NCBI GenBank assembly: GCA_964546285.1
Contig: CAZJJK010000047.1
Coordinates: 1-23,512 of the forward strand
Length of the DNA: 23,512 nt
Origin: CAZJJK01 sp964546285
GTDB taxonomy: Bacteria; Spirochaetota; Spirochaetia; Treponematales; Breznakiellaceae
Direction: 5' to 3'
Shown here: positions 1 to 8,625 of the stretch, piece after piece
Layout: each line of letters begins with the position of its first letter
How positions within the stretch are numbered: position 1 is the first letter of the stretch
Notes under the pieces: model-generated
The model's input: only the letters and a program-made list of their open reading frames with translations
Databases searched by the model: none
What the model was told of the DNA's origin: nothing
Position numbers and translations under genes: made by a program

Positions 1-168
1 CCAATTCTGTTGCAAGATGCTATCAATATTTCTAAATACCCAGCAGGAATTTACCATAATTCATCCACGAATTTTTGGAGAAACCAGTTCTATACCGGTC
101 TTTTTAAGCCAATAATGGACTTGCTATACCAAGCTTTTGGGCTCAAGTCATACCCATATCTATTCTGA
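1..168 (+). CDS. C-terminal part of an unidentified reading frame (5' end outside window)
   Basis: An uninterrupted frame of 55 codons runs from the first base to a TGA at 166-168. The encoded tail is rich in aromatic residues and ends ...GLKSYPYLF. I do not recognise a family. The base composition is clearly more AT-rich than the genes to the right, which fits a remnant of a mobile element or a foreign gene, but 55 codons is short enough to be chance. The first 15 bases also form one arm of an inverted repeat whose other arm lies past the stop codon, so the frame may simply cross a non-coding repeat. Treat as tentative. Confidence 0.25.
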   Translation, partial: PILLQDAINISKYPAGIYHNSSTNFWRNQFYTGLFKPIMDLLYQAFGLKSYPYLF

Positions 169-217
169 CACAGGGCTCATTGTGAAAAACAGTGGATCAA
201 GGTTGCAACAGAATTGG
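1..217. repeat. Segment bounded by a 15-bp perfect inverted repeat
   Basis: Bases 1-15 (CCAATTCTGTTGCAA) recur exactly as the reverse complement at 203-217. A 15-bp perfect match in 217 bp is very unlikely by chance. A diverged copy of the right arm and its flank lies at 17741-17767 (21 of 27 positions match 203-229). The arrangement could be a small miniature element or the end of an insertion sequence cut by the window edge; neither can be decided without the sequence to the left. Confidence 0.5.
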
Positions 218-236
218 CAGCAGTAGAAAAGGTTTA

Positions 237-266
237 TTGACACTGATATATTAGTATGTCTAATAT
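237..266 (+). promoter_or_regulatory. Promoter with overlapping operator for the GntR gene
   Basis: A consensus -35 TTGACA (237-242) and a -10 TAATAT (261-266) are separated by 18 bp. A perfect inverted repeat, ATATTAG (248-254) and CTAATAT (260-266) around a 5-bp centre, covers the end of the spacer and the whole -10. Its core TAGTATGTCTA differs at one position from the TNGTNNNACNA pattern typical of FadR-subfamily GntR operators. This suggests autorepression by the regulator encoded immediately downstream (inference). Confidence 0.7.
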
Positions 267-287
267 GCTTATTAGTAAGGAGCGGCG

Positions 288-1043
288 ATGGCACTTGGCG
301 AAGGCGGCGGCGGATTTGGCATAGGCGAAAGCGTTTACCATAGTCTGCGCCGGAATATCGTTAATTTGAGACTTAAGCCGGGCGAGGCGCTCAATATAAA
401 ATCCATCGCCATTAAGCTAGGTGTCAGCCGAACGCCGGTCCGTGACGCCATCCTAAGGCTCGCTAAGGAAGGGCTAGTGGATGTTATGCCTCAACGAGGA
501 ACAAGGGTATCTCTTATAGATTCCGATAGGGTGGAAGAAGAGCGTTTTGTTCGCGCCTGCTTGGAAGAAAGGGTTTTAGAGCTTTTCCTTGACTCTTATA
601 GTTCCGGCGAGCAGGTCAGATTAGCTAATAATTTAGAGTTGCAAAAGGAATGCCAAAAAGCTGGTGATCCTCTTAGCTTCTTGGAACACGATGACGCCTT
701 TCACGGAATATTCTTTCAAGCCGTCGGGAAGCTTTTAAGTTGGGAATTGATTCAAAACCTGTCTGGGCATTATCGCCGTGTGCGCCTTTTATCGTTGATG
801 GACCGCGACTTATTAGGTGAAATCATCAACGAGCATAGTGGATTATTAGCTTGTATTCTTAGGTCCGATCGGATGGGAGCCTTAAACGCGGCGCGTAGCC
901 ACGCCTCTAAGGTGACGGAGGTAGCGAAAAAATTATCGATCGTATATCCGGATTATTTTAAAGTCCGGACTAAGATCGATTTTTTGCTTAACGATTTTAT
1001 TCATCTTAATGGAGGAGGTACCCTCAATGGAAAAGGCGTATAA
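288..1043 (+). CDS. GntR-family transcriptional regulator, FadR subfamily (FCD domain)
   Basis: A 251-residue DNA-binding regulator. A winged helix-turn-helix occupies about residues 15-75, with the recognition region around SRTPVRDAILRLAKEGLV. An all-helical FCD effector domain follows at about 85-220. The four usual FCD metal or ligand residues are visible: D135, H139 (D-x3-H), H183 and H205, so ligand binding is probably intact. The ATG is set by AAGGAG at 277-282 with a 5-base spacer. Its last 17 bases overlap the start of the DUF2264 gene, so the two are co-transcribed and probably translationally coupled. FCD regulators often sense sugar acids or related carboxylates; together with the partner gene this hints at uronate or oligosaccharide control, which is inference. 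The N-terminus is glycine-rich (GEGGGGFG). Confidence 0.9.
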   Translation: MALGEGGGGFGIGESVYHSLRRNIVNLRLKPGEALNIKSIAIKLGVSRTPVRDAILRLAKEGLVDVMPQRGTRVSLIDSDRVEEERFVRACLEERVLELFLDSYSSGEQVRLANNLELQKECQKAGDPLSFLEHDDAFHGIFFQAVGKLLSWELIQNLSGHYRRVRLLSLMDRDLLGEIINEHSGLLACILRSDRMGALNAARSHASKVTEVAKKLSIVYPDYFKVRTKIDFLLNDFIHLNGGGTLNGKGV

Positions 1044-3087
1044 GGTTAAGGATCCCGATTTAACACGGAGTCCGTTTACGGGCATGACCAAACGGCATTA
1101 TGTCGATCTAGGCAAATACCTGTTGGAGCGGGCGTTTACTCATGTGAAGGACATAGATTCAGCCTTCAATTTTCCTATAGTCCCTGGGAAAAGCTACCCC
1201 CAAGCCGATTCTCCCGATTGGCGTTTCCGTTCTTTGGAATTTGAGGCATTGGAGCGGACTATGACCATAGCGGGCCCGCTTATCCATCATGATCCGGAAA
1301 TTAAGATAAAGGGCATTAAGCTCCGTGATTATTACAGCCGTCAGTTATACTTGATGTTTACGCCGGGCAATCCCCAATCCCTACCGCTTCCGGAAGAGCT
1401 ACCGGACGCTACCTACCAGTTTACCTGCGAATTCGGCGGTTTATTCAAAACCCTGCTATTGTTGCCGGAGCTAATTTGGCCGCGCTATACCCAGAAACAG
1501 CGCGACGAGATGGCCGTTACCATTTCTAAATGGGCGCATCATCGAACCACTCAGAATAATTGGCGTATTTTCAACCTGGTGGCGCTGTCCTTTCTTAAAA
1601 TGAATGGTTACGAGATTGATGATGAGCTTCTTAAAAGCCACTTGCTTTGGGTTATTTCCTATCATTCAGGCGGCGGCTGGTATCTGGAGCAGACGTATAA
1701 TTATTACACCATCAGTCTGTTTATCGTGTATGGAACCATTTGGTGCCGGGCCTTCGGCGATAAGTACTATCCTGAGATGTCAGCGGCCATAGAACGATCC
1801 GCTCAAGAAATGATGAAGACCTACACCTCTTTCTTCGGTCGTGATGGTTTTGTGAATATGTGGGCTCGTTCTATCTGTTACAGGACTTGGGTATCCGGCG
1901 GCGCGCCTGTGTCCTTCCTGCTAAAGGGCGGCTCTCCGCTTGATCCGGGTTTCGCGCGGAGACTCTGTTCCGGTTCGCTCCTGCAGTTTTGCTCGCGGGA
2001 GGATTTTTATCATAACGATATTCCGGCTCTCGGCTTCTATGGCCATATCGATTCCGAATTCATGGTTCAGAATTACAGTTGTCCGGGTAGCCCCTTTATC
2101 ATGTTCCTGCCGTTTATAGCGCTGGCTTTACCGGATGACTCGCCCTTCTGGACAGCCACCGAGAATGAAGGGTTCTGGCCCAGCCTGGGCGAGGGTTCTA
2201 AGGTTACCGTATTGCAAAATCCGGGTTTGACGCTGGTGAATCACGGAAAAACCGGCGCTTCGGAAATTATTCCAGGTAAGACCTATTACGATGATCCTAA
2301 CTACTCAAAGCTGGTTTATAACACTCGTTTCCCCTGGGAAGACCATGATCCAGCGGGAGGCACCGCAATGGAATACGCCTACCGCAGTCTTGATCCCCGC
2401 GATGTTAGAGGCGATGATATCAATTTCTATCTTACCGGTCGTACCGTAGATAACGATTCGCGTCGCAACGCCGCCTACTCCATCTCCAAATGTATGGTAT
2501 ATAACGGGATGCGTGACGGTGTGCTCTATCGTCAAGCTATTATGCGTCAGCCGCCCAATAATGGCGTAGGCTATATCATCGATCTGGCTGAAACCGCGCT
2601 TAACGGCGGCGTTCTCCGTGTAGATCGCACGCGTCTAGCTTACGAGTACGAGCTAACCCTGGGAACTTTTGGTTTGCCGCACTATAACGGTACGCCGGCT
2701 AAGATTGAACAGCGTGACGCTGGGGATCGTCGTATAATTACCGCCGCCATTCCCGGACGTCGCGTCGCGTTGATAGCCTACCATGGTTGGGACACACTCC
2801 GTGTTTTGACGCATACCGGTCGAAACGCGGAAACCGATGATAGCACCGTGGTTTACGCCTACAAAAAGCGGATGGAGCAGAATCCGCCGATGGAAATTTT
2901 AGTAAGCGTATTACTCCACCGTACCGATGACGGAGTCTGGACGGAAGAAGAATTGTCTCCAATCAGTTCTCTTGTCGTTAAGGATGTTATGCCATCCGGT
3001 TCGGCGCTTGGCGCTGAGCTTGTCCTAAGGGACGGACGCAAGCTAAGTGTGGATTTCTTGGATATAGACGGTAAGAGGATGTGTTAA
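1027..3087 (+). CDS. DUF2264 family protein, possible glycoside hydrolase
   Basis: A 686-residue protein recognised as DUF2264 by its overall pattern: an N-terminal helical barrel-like region with NNWRIFNLVALSFLKMNG, GGGWYLEQTYNYY and FFGRDGFVNMWARS, followed by a beta-rich C-terminal half. No signal peptide or membrane segment is visible, so it is probably cytoplasmic. From recall, some DUF2264 proteins belong to a CAZy family (GH154) with beta-glucuronidase activity; activity here is not shown. An ATG at 1009 is also in frame, but ATG 1027 is preferred because GGAGGAGG at 1011-1018 lies 8 bases before it. Co-transcription with the FCD regulator suggests it is induced by a breakdown product of its substrate. 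Full length, no visible damage. Confidence 0.8.
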   Translation: MEKAYKVKDPDLTRSPFTGMTKRHYVDLGKYLLERAFTHVKDIDSAFNFPIVPGKSYPQADSPDWRFRSLEFEALERTMTIAGPLIHHDPEIKIKGIKLRDYYSRQLYLMFTPGNPQSLPLPEELPDATYQFTCEFGGLFKTLLLLPELIWPRYTQKQRDEMAVTISKWAHHRTTQNNWRIFNLVALSFLKMNGYEIDDELLKSHLLWVISYHSGGGWYLEQTYNYYTISLFIVYGTIWCRAFGDKYYPEMSAAIERSAQEMMKTYTSFFGRDGFVNMWARSICYRTWVSGGAPVSFLLKGGSPLDPGFARRLCSGSLLQFCSREDFYHNDIPALGFYGHIDSEFMVQNYSCPGSPFIMFLPFIALALPDDSPFWTATENEGFWPSLGEGSKVTVLQNPGLTLVNHGKTGASEIIPGKTYYDDPNYSKLVYNTRFPWEDHDPAGGTAMEYAYRSLDPRDVRGDDINFYLTGRTVDNDSRRNAAYSISKCMVYNGMRDGVLYRQAIMRQPPNNGVGYIIDLAETALNGGVLRVDRTRLAYEYELTLGTFGLPHYNGTPAKIEQRDAGDRRIITAAIPGRRVALIAYHGWDTLRVLTHTGRNAETDDSTVVYAYKKRMEQNPPMEILVSVLLHRTDDGVWTEEELSPISSLVVKDVMPSGSALGAELVLRDGRKLSVDFLDIDGKRMC

Positions 3088-3176
3088 AAATAGCGGTCTG
3101 ATTGGAAGGCGGCTTTCCATACCCCGGGTTCTTTATTATTCAGCCGCTTGGGTAAGAATTTTGCGTACGTCGTAAC

Positions 3177-3216
3177 AAAAACACCGGGATCGTAGGATCC
3201 CGGTGTTTTTATTTTT
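3177..3216. terminator. Bidirectional intrinsic terminator
   Basis: A perfect 15-bp stem pairs AAAAACACCGGGATC (3177-3191) with its reverse complement at 3196-3210, around a 4-base loop. It ends in a T run (TTTTTATTTTT) on the + strand and has a matching A run before the stem, giving a T run on the - strand. It sits between two convergent genes and should terminate both the GntR/DUF2264 transcript and the activase transcript. Confidence 0.93.
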
Positions 3217-3269
3217 GTCCTATATGAATAAGCAGGCTTGGCTATGCGATAGTATAGCTTATGGCTGGC

Positions 3270-6200
3270 TCAACGTGTCGGAGCGACCTCGCTTTCCTCA
3301 ACGCTTGGCTTGGGTGCCGCGTTTTCGGCTTCCCCCTTGCGCTTGTTTTTCCTACTTTCGCCATTAGCGCTTGGTTTTTCCGCTTCACTTTCAAGCGAGG
3401 CGCTGACAGCGTCAATTAGGTCCGTCGTTTCCACGCCGCGCCTAAAACGAAGTACGTTCACCATGAAAATATTAAGCTTATTGACAATGTTCGGCGGTAA
3501 TAGATTACCGTCAACTTCTACCGAAAGGCAGGGATAGTTTCGGTCACGCGCCCAGGGGCTGAATAAACCTTCTATAACACGGCCAATTAAACAGGCAAAG
3601 GGTGAAATATTGACGATACCAGAATACCCCTCTTCCATGGCGGTAGCCGCGACGCCGGAGGAGACAACGATTTCGGAATTGAGCTCATGAGTGACGAAAT
3701 GTTTTTCCGCGTTAGCCATGATGGTTTTCATATCATGCGGCGCGGCTGGGAGCAAAGCTGTTGGCCCAAGAATGCGGCGGACATGATGTTCCACTGAATG
3801 CTTCCACCAAGATTCCACTGAAAGCTTGAATAATTTCCGAGCGGGACTGGAGAAAAAACGAAGCGGCGCTTTTATCAAGCGCAGACGTTTTTTAAGATCA
3901 TATTCCCGCACAAAATCAAGATAATGAATCCATTCCCCAATGCTTGACACTTTTACGACTATGCCGCGTTGACTCATTAGGTCAATTAGCTCACCGACGG
4001 CAAAATCGTCACGGCGGACATAGATTTCTCCGACTATGAGTACCCTGGGACAATCCGTGATGCTTTTCTTAAGCGGAATGGTTTTGATATCATTGGCGAT
4101 ACGCTTCAATTCCTTCCAAAGGCTGTCGGGATTATGTTCAACCTTATCCATCATGGCATACCAGGACTTATCAAAACTTGCCAGAGCGGAAACTGGGTCA
4201 GACGCGACCGCTTTAAGGCTGGTTTGTATATCCTTCATATAGTCGGATACCACAATGCCCTTCCACATATCTTTGGCGAAACGGGGGCCCAGTTCCGTGT
4301 ATGAATTGTCCGCGGATAGGGTGAAAACGACCACATTTTCCAGATGAAGATCACGGAATAGATTGTCAAAGAAAACGAAATATTGACCCGTTCGGCAAGG
4401 CCCCGTGGTGATCGGTACGAATAAGAGGTAAATTTCGTCCTTACGGTACTTATTGGACGCGAAAAACTGAAGGGCGCTACCTAAAACAAGATGGCTTGGT
4501 ACGCATTCCTTGCCGGAAGCGTGAGAACGAGCTACCTGTATAGTCTTATTGCTGGCTACCGGCAGAGCCTCGGCGTTTATATTTACCCCGCGTAAAGTCG
4601 CCGCCATGAATTCGGTAGCGACATTGCCCATATTGGACAGAAGGAGTTTTACTCTCTTGTTCCCTCTAACAGAGCGCTTTTCGCTGGTTTTTTCATTCAA
4701 CAGATAGACATCCTCGCCGTTGCCGTAACGCAAACGCCAACCGTTGTCATAACGTTCACCAGCTAAATCCATTTTTTTGGAACGATACCCGTCAATGATA
4801 TCTAGGAAGGCTTCCACTCTGGTATCAATGCCCGCGTCAGCCGAGTGAGAATCCAACTCTAAAACCAAGAATGGCTTCTGGCCCATGATCCATTTAAGGT
4901 AATGGAGCAAAAATGAATCAGGCGCACAGGAAAAATTGGAGATAAAAGCGATGTAGATATTTTCCTCGTTTTTGAGGAGCTTCGCCGCTTTCATGTCCTG
5001 TTGGCCATAATACCAGTACATATTTGGGAATATCGATTCATCCTCAAAGGGAAGAATATCAAAGGGAATTACCGAATAACCTCGGGTACTGAACTTTCTG
5101 GGTATGCCCATATTCGCTTCCGGCGTGAAAGCGTTATAGGGACGACCCAAGATAGCTATAACCGGACGGGAAGCGGCGCGGGCTTCCGCCAAGGCTTCCT
5201 CTCCCAATTTCTTCGCCTTGGCGAAATAATCCCGTTGTTTAGACAGCGCCACGGTAAAGGCCGCTTCTATTTCTGACGCGGGAATATCCAGCAAGCGGCC
5301 GAATTCTATAAAATGCTCTAAAGCTTTGGCTTCGCCTAATTTGAAACTGACTACCAAGGGAAGGAAGCGGCTTTCGTCTATGTCGGGGAAGGCTTTTTTT
5401 ATGTAATATGGAAGGCTCTGAGTGATTGGGCAAAAATTAGCGTGGACATCGCTCTCATAACTGGGCATATCGCGGAAGTGAGGCAAAAACACATAATCAG
5501 CCCCTTTATCAAGGCAATCTTGTACCTCGCCATGGGCGATTTCCGCAGGGAAACAATAGGTGCTTTCGGCCCGAGCGACGCCCGCGTGAACCACTTCGGT
5601 TGAAAGGAAGGTTTTTATCCCCAATTCGTGGAAAAACCAGGCATAAAGCGGATAAAGGGTGTGTACGGAAAAAGCCCGGGGTATGCCGATGGTATACTGC
5701 CTCTTTTTCTTTGCCGCCCGCTCCAGATTAAGCTCGGTTTCAGTCTCTGTCGCCTGAGGCGCGCAGTCCACAAACAATAGGTTTTGGCGGCGCTCCACAT
5801 AGTCAAAAACGGGTATGTCTTTTACCGCTTTACGCATATTGGTGTATTTATTGCAGCGCCCGCCAAACATATAAGAGTGATCGTTCACCTTTAATACCTG
5901 GATGGCGCAATAGTTATCGCAAGCGCGACAGGTAAAGACGCGGTCATAAACAATTTCACGCTCTATCAGGGCTGACAAATTCACTTGTTTTTCGCTTAAA
6001 AGGCCATCAGAGAATTTTTTCTTAGCCAGTAGAGCGACGCCGAAACAGCCCATCAACTCCGGCGATGGCGGTACTAGAATTTCTTTGTCCAGCATCATCG
6101 CAAAAGCTAGGGGCACGGCTTCGTTTTTTGCTACCCCGCCTTGAAGGAAAATTTTTCCGCCTATGGTACGGTTTCCCACCACTCTATTAAGATAATTGGC

Positions 6201-7721
6201 CACAATGGACAAGACGATACCAGCGGTGATGTTCTCTTTTGTCGCCCCCTGTTGGATCGCCTTACGAATATCGGAATTGATGAAGGCGGAACAGTGTTCG
6301 CCAAATTTTAACGGAGCATCCGCGGCTATGGCGATGGGGGCGATATCCTTGGCGCTATGGATAGATAGGTCGCCGGAAGCCGATTCCTCAAGAAAACTGC
6401 CGGTTCCAGCCGAACAAGCCTCGTTCATGGCGTAGTCTATCGGAACGCCGTTTTTTAGAAGAACATATTTCGCGTCCTGTCCGCCAATTTCAAAAATAGT
6501 CTCAACTTCTGGATCAAAGAAGGTGGTTCCCACGGAATGGGCGATAATCTCGTTATAAACGCCAGGTGTTTCCAAAAAAACGCCAAGAATTTCCCGTGAG
6601 GATCCGGTGGTAGCTGACATGATTATATCGATATCATCGCCGCCAGTGTCGGCGCGTACCTTGTCTCGGATAATGGATAAACATTCCTTAAGCGCTTTTA
6701 CCGGGTCGCCGTGAGTCCTGCCATAGTGGCTGGCGACTAGTTCGTCCGTCTCGGCATCCAAGAGGCAAGCCTTTGTCGTGGTTGAGCCGCCGTCCACTCC
6801 CAGGATATATCGGCGGCCGGCCTTCAGCTTCCCCTCTTTTCCCGAAAAAACTTTAACCTTATCGCGCCAGGATTTTAGATCGCCTACCGTGTCAAAGCGG
6901 ACAATGTTATGCTTTAAAAGCTTAGTCAGACCGGGTAGGGGTGATCCCGATTTTTCCGCCAATATTGCCGCGCCATAGGCCTCAAAAACCGCGGCGGTTT
7001 CCGGTACCACAAAATCGATATCAGGCGCTTTATCGCGGATAAAACGAATAATATGGCGATTCTGTGTGATGCCGCCGACCAAAACGACCCGGCCTTTATG
7101 GATCTTTGCCCTTTTCAGGAAATCCACCACCTTAACGGCCATAACATCGGATAGTGAAAGAACGATATCGTCTTTGGTCGCTTCGCGTTTGTTTAAGCGA
7201 TGGGTGCAGTCGCTCTTCATGAAAACCGAACAACGAGTAGATAGGGATAAAACCCGAGCGCTATCCGGCACCTTATCGATATCGTCAAGCGTCATGTCCA
7301 TACGGGCTAATTGCTGCTTTAAAAATTCGCCGGTACCGGACGCGCACTTATTGCCGGAAAAGCTGTTAACGATCTTACCTTCACCATTGAGCGAATAAAC
7401 AATCAGATCCTCGCCGCCCATAGAAACCACGGCGTCTATATCGCCGCCAAAACCGTGAGCGCCGGCCGTTTTTAAACTGTCCAGCGCCGCTTCCACGCAA
7501 AGCGGTTCAAGGGTGCCGGCGGCGTTAAACAGAAAACGGCCTTCGTTGCCGGTAACTAGTACGGGAACGCCGGCAGGCGGGTCCAGCTCAGCGAAAGCGC
7601 TGTGGATAGCCTGGGTGAAATCGCCCTCATGAGGTATGGCGAAAAGACGCAGAGGGACCTTATCTTGAACAAGGGCAAGCTTTAGGCTTGAAGAACCGAT
7701 GTTGATTCCAAGAGAAAGCAT
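3270..7721 (-). CDS. Large acyl-CoA dehydratase activase-related protein (tandem BcrAD/BadFG ATPases, DUF2229, HgdB-like region)
   Basis: A 1483-residue fused protein of the 2-hydroxyacyl-CoA dehydratase activator superfamily, whose members use ATP to drive low-potential electron transfer. Two ASKHA ATPase domains are visible: residues about 1-258 (GINIGSSSLK, cysteine loop NKCASGTG at C126, further C164 and C172) and 305-570 (GVDGGSTTTKA, NEACSAGTG at C436, GEHCSAF at C477). A cysteine cluster C598-x2-C601-x3-C605-x17-C623 follows and could bind an iron-sulfur cluster. Next come a DUF2229 region (about 675-890) and HgdB-like segments. The last ~45 residues are charged and low in complexity. 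The start is ATG 7721, six bases after AAAGGA; an in-frame ATG 45 bases upstream lacks this signal. No separate dehydratase subunits are encoded nearby, so its electron acceptor is unknown. Confidence 0.88.
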   Translation of the reverse strand: MLSLGINIGSSSLKLALVQDKVPLRLFAIPHEGDFTQAIHSAFAELDPPAGVPVLVTGNEGRFLFNAAGTLEPLCVEAALDSLKTAGAHGFGGDIDAVVSMGGEDLIVYSLNGEGKIVNSFSGNKCASGTGEFLKQQLARMDMTLDDIDKVPDSARVLSLSTRCSVFMKSDCTHRLNKREATKDDIVLSLSDVMAVKVVDFLKRAKIHKGRVVLVGGITQNRHIIRFIRDKAPDIDFVVPETAAVFEAYGAAILAEKSGSPLPGLTKLLKHNIVRFDTVGDLKSWRDKVKVFSGKEGKLKAGRRYILGVDGGSTTTKACLLDAETDELVASHYGRTHGDPVKALKECLSIIRDKVRADTGGDDIDIIMSATTGSSREILGVFLETPGVYNEIIAHSVGTTFFDPEVETIFEIGGQDAKYVLLKNGVPIDYAMNEACSAGTGSFLEESASGDLSIHSAKDIAPIAIAADAPLKFGEHCSAFINSDIRKAIQQGATKENITAGIVLSIVANYLNRVVGNRTIGGKIFLQGGVAKNEAVPLAFAMMLDKEILVPPSPELMGCFGVALLAKKKFSDGLLSEKQVNLSALIEREIVYDRVFTCRACDNYCAIQVLKVNDHSYMFGGRCNKYTNMRKAVKDIPVFDYVERRQNLLFVDCAPQATETETELNLERAAKKKRQYTIGIPRAFSVHTLYPLYAWFFHELGIKTFLSTEVVHAGVARAESTYCFPAEIAHGEVQDCLDKGADYVFLPHFRDMPSYESDVHANFCPITQSLPYYIKKAFPDIDESRFLPLVVSFKLGEAKALEHFIEFGRLLDIPASEIEAAFTVALSKQRDYFAKAKKLGEEALAEARAASRPVIAILGRPYNAFTPEANMGIPRKFSTRGYSVIPFDILPFEDESIFPNMYWYYGQQDMKAAKLLKNEENIYIAFISNFSCAPDSFLLHYLKWIMGQKPFLVLELDSHSADAGIDTRVEAFLDIIDGYRSKKMDLAGERYDNGWRLRYGNGEDVYLLNEKTSEKRSVRGNKRVKLLLSNMGNVATEFMAATLRGVNINAEALPVASNKTIQVARSHASGKECVPSHLVLGSALQFFASNKYRKDEIYLLFVPITTGPCRTGQYFVFFDNLFRDLHLENVVVFTLSADNSYTELGPRFAKDMWKGIVVSDYMKDIQTSLKAVASDPVSALASFDKSWYAMMDKVEHNPDSLWKELKRIANDIKTIPLKKSITDCPRVLIVGEIYVRRDDFAVGELIDLMSQRGIVVKVSSIGEWIHYLDFVREYDLKKRLRLIKAPLRFFSSPARKLFKLSVESWWKHSVEHHVRRILGPTALLPAAPHDMKTIMANAEKHFVTHELNSEIVVSSGVAATAMEEGYSGIVNISPFACLIGRVIEGLFSPWARDRNYPCLSVEVDGNLLPPNIVNKLNIFMVNVLRFRRGVETTDLIDAVSASLESEAEKPSANGESRKNKRKGEAENAAPKPSVEESEVAPTR

Positions 7722-7773
7722 AGCATATCCTTTATTAAAAACGCGATTATCAGCGGAAATAGACAATATATCC

Positions 7774-7830
7774 GCCGGTCCGCGCTATCATACCGTTTTG
7801 ATCGCGGCTGACGCAATAACGCGGACCGGC
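7774..7830. repeat. Inverted repeat between FKBP gene and activase gene
   Basis: GCCGGTCCGCG (7774-7784) is repeated as its exact reverse complement at 7820-7830, with 35 bases between. It starts 12 bases after the stop codon of the FKBP gene at 7843, so it may end or protect that transcript. There is no T run after it, so it is not a standard intrinsic terminator. Confidence 0.6.
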
Positions 7831-7842
7831 AGTATCGTGCCT

Positions 7843-8532
7843 TTATTCGCTTGCCGCGGGCTCAATGCCCAGGAGCTCTACTTCAAATATTAGGGTGGCG
7901 TTTGGCGCGATTCCGCCGCTAGAGCCATATTCGCCATAAGCTAAACCCGATGGAATATAGAGTTTATACGTACTGCCGACTGGCATTAGTTGTATTCCCT
8001 CAGTCCAGCCGGGAATGACATTACCAAGCGGGAAAATAGCGGGTTCGCCTCGGTCTATAGAACTATCGAATTTGCTGCCATCTAGCAAGGTTCCCACATA
8101 GTCCACCTTAACCGTATCGCTCGCGACTGGTTTAGGTCCATTCCCCTCGGTGATAATTTCGTATTGGAGACCGCTGGCGGTAGTAATAACCCCCTCGCGC
8201 TGACCGTTTTCATATAGAAACGATTGTTCTTTCGCGAGATTCTCTTCGCCTATCTTGGATGACGTTTCCATCAGCGCCATCTGGATTTGCATATTGGCTT
8301 CCTCAAAACTGATTCGCGTATCCTTTCCCTCCATAACATCCTTGATGCCTTCAAGAAAGCTTGGGTATTCAATGCTGACTTGAGTGTCTTTTATGGTTTG
8401 GCCAATCGCCATACCAAAGGCGTAACTGATATCATCCTTGGACGCGATGTCTTCGCCATCCTCTTTTACGGAGGCTTTGCAGGCGAAAAACAGGAAAGGG
8501 ATACATAGTAACAAAATAATAATACGTTTCAT
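7843..8532 (-). CDS. FKBP-type peptidyl-prolyl isomerase, probable lipoprotein (FkpA/Mip-like)
   Basis: A 229-residue envelope prolyl cis-trans isomerase. An N-terminal hydrophobic signal ends in a spirochaete-like lipobox, FLFFAC with Cys18, so it is probably lipid-anchored. Residues about 35-110 match the FkpA/Mip N-terminal dimerisation region (YAFGMAIGQTIKDT). The FKBP domain fills the C-terminal ~110 residues and keeps the pocket residues: VDYVGTL, FDSS, IFPLGNVIPGW, LAYGEYG and LIFEVELL. The start at 8532 gives the signal peptide; no Shine-Dalgarno is visible before it, only TGGTTGTACC, which resembles the bases before its paralogue's start. It is the tandem paralogue of the gene at 8736-9524, with its own promoter and 5' hairpins. 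Confidence 0.92.
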   Translation of the reverse strand: MKRIIILLLCIPFLFFACKASVKEDGEDIASKDDISYAFGMAIGQTIKDTQVSIEYPSFLEGIKDVMEGKDTRISFEEANMQIQMALMETSSKIGEENLAKEQSFLYENGQREGVITTASGLQYEIITEGNGPKPVASDTVKVDYVGTLLDGSKFDSSIDRGEPAIFPLGNVIPGWTEGIQLMPVGSTYKLYIPSGLAYGEYGSSGGIAPNATLIFEVELLGIEPAASE

Positions 8533-8555
8533 GGTACAACCAGAAAAATAAGATT

Positions 8556-8624
8556 TCGGCGCGAAGGCGCCGATGTCCCGACCGCGGGACAATTGAGCAT
8601 AGTGATATTAAGTCCAAAGAGCAA
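8556..8624 (-). promoter_or_regulatory. FKBP promoter with two 5'-leader hairpins
   Basis: Read on the - strand, -35 TTGCTC (8624-8619) and -10 TATGCT (8601-8596) are 17 bp apart. Transcription should begin near 8589. The predicted transcript opens with a hairpin TGTCCCG/CGGGACA (8574-8591), followed at once by CGGCGC/GCGCCG (8556-8571), then 23 bases to the ATG. The same -35, spacing, -10 and following bases occur before the paralogue at 9524. Role of the hairpins is unknown; mRNA protection or control of translation are options. Confidence 0.6.
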
Positions 8625-8625
8625 T

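Noticed and set aside
1009..1026. Alternative start of the DUF2264 gene at ATG 1009
   Set aside because: The bases after it, GGAGGAGG, are the Shine-Dalgarno for ATG 1027, and no ribosome site precedes 1009.
3236..3265. TATAGT-like element near the end of the activase gene (GATAGTATAGC on the + strand)
   Set aside because: It lies between convergent genes, has no -35 and no downstream gene on the + strand.
5001..5276. 91-codon + strand frame inside the activase gene
   Set aside because: It is antisense to a well-supported coding region, has no recognisable family and no ribosome site; the same applies to the other frames overlapping the large genes.
7722..7766. 15-residue N-terminal extension of the activase
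   Set aside because: AAAGGA is placed for ATG 7721, and the family N-terminus (LGINIGSSS) starts there.
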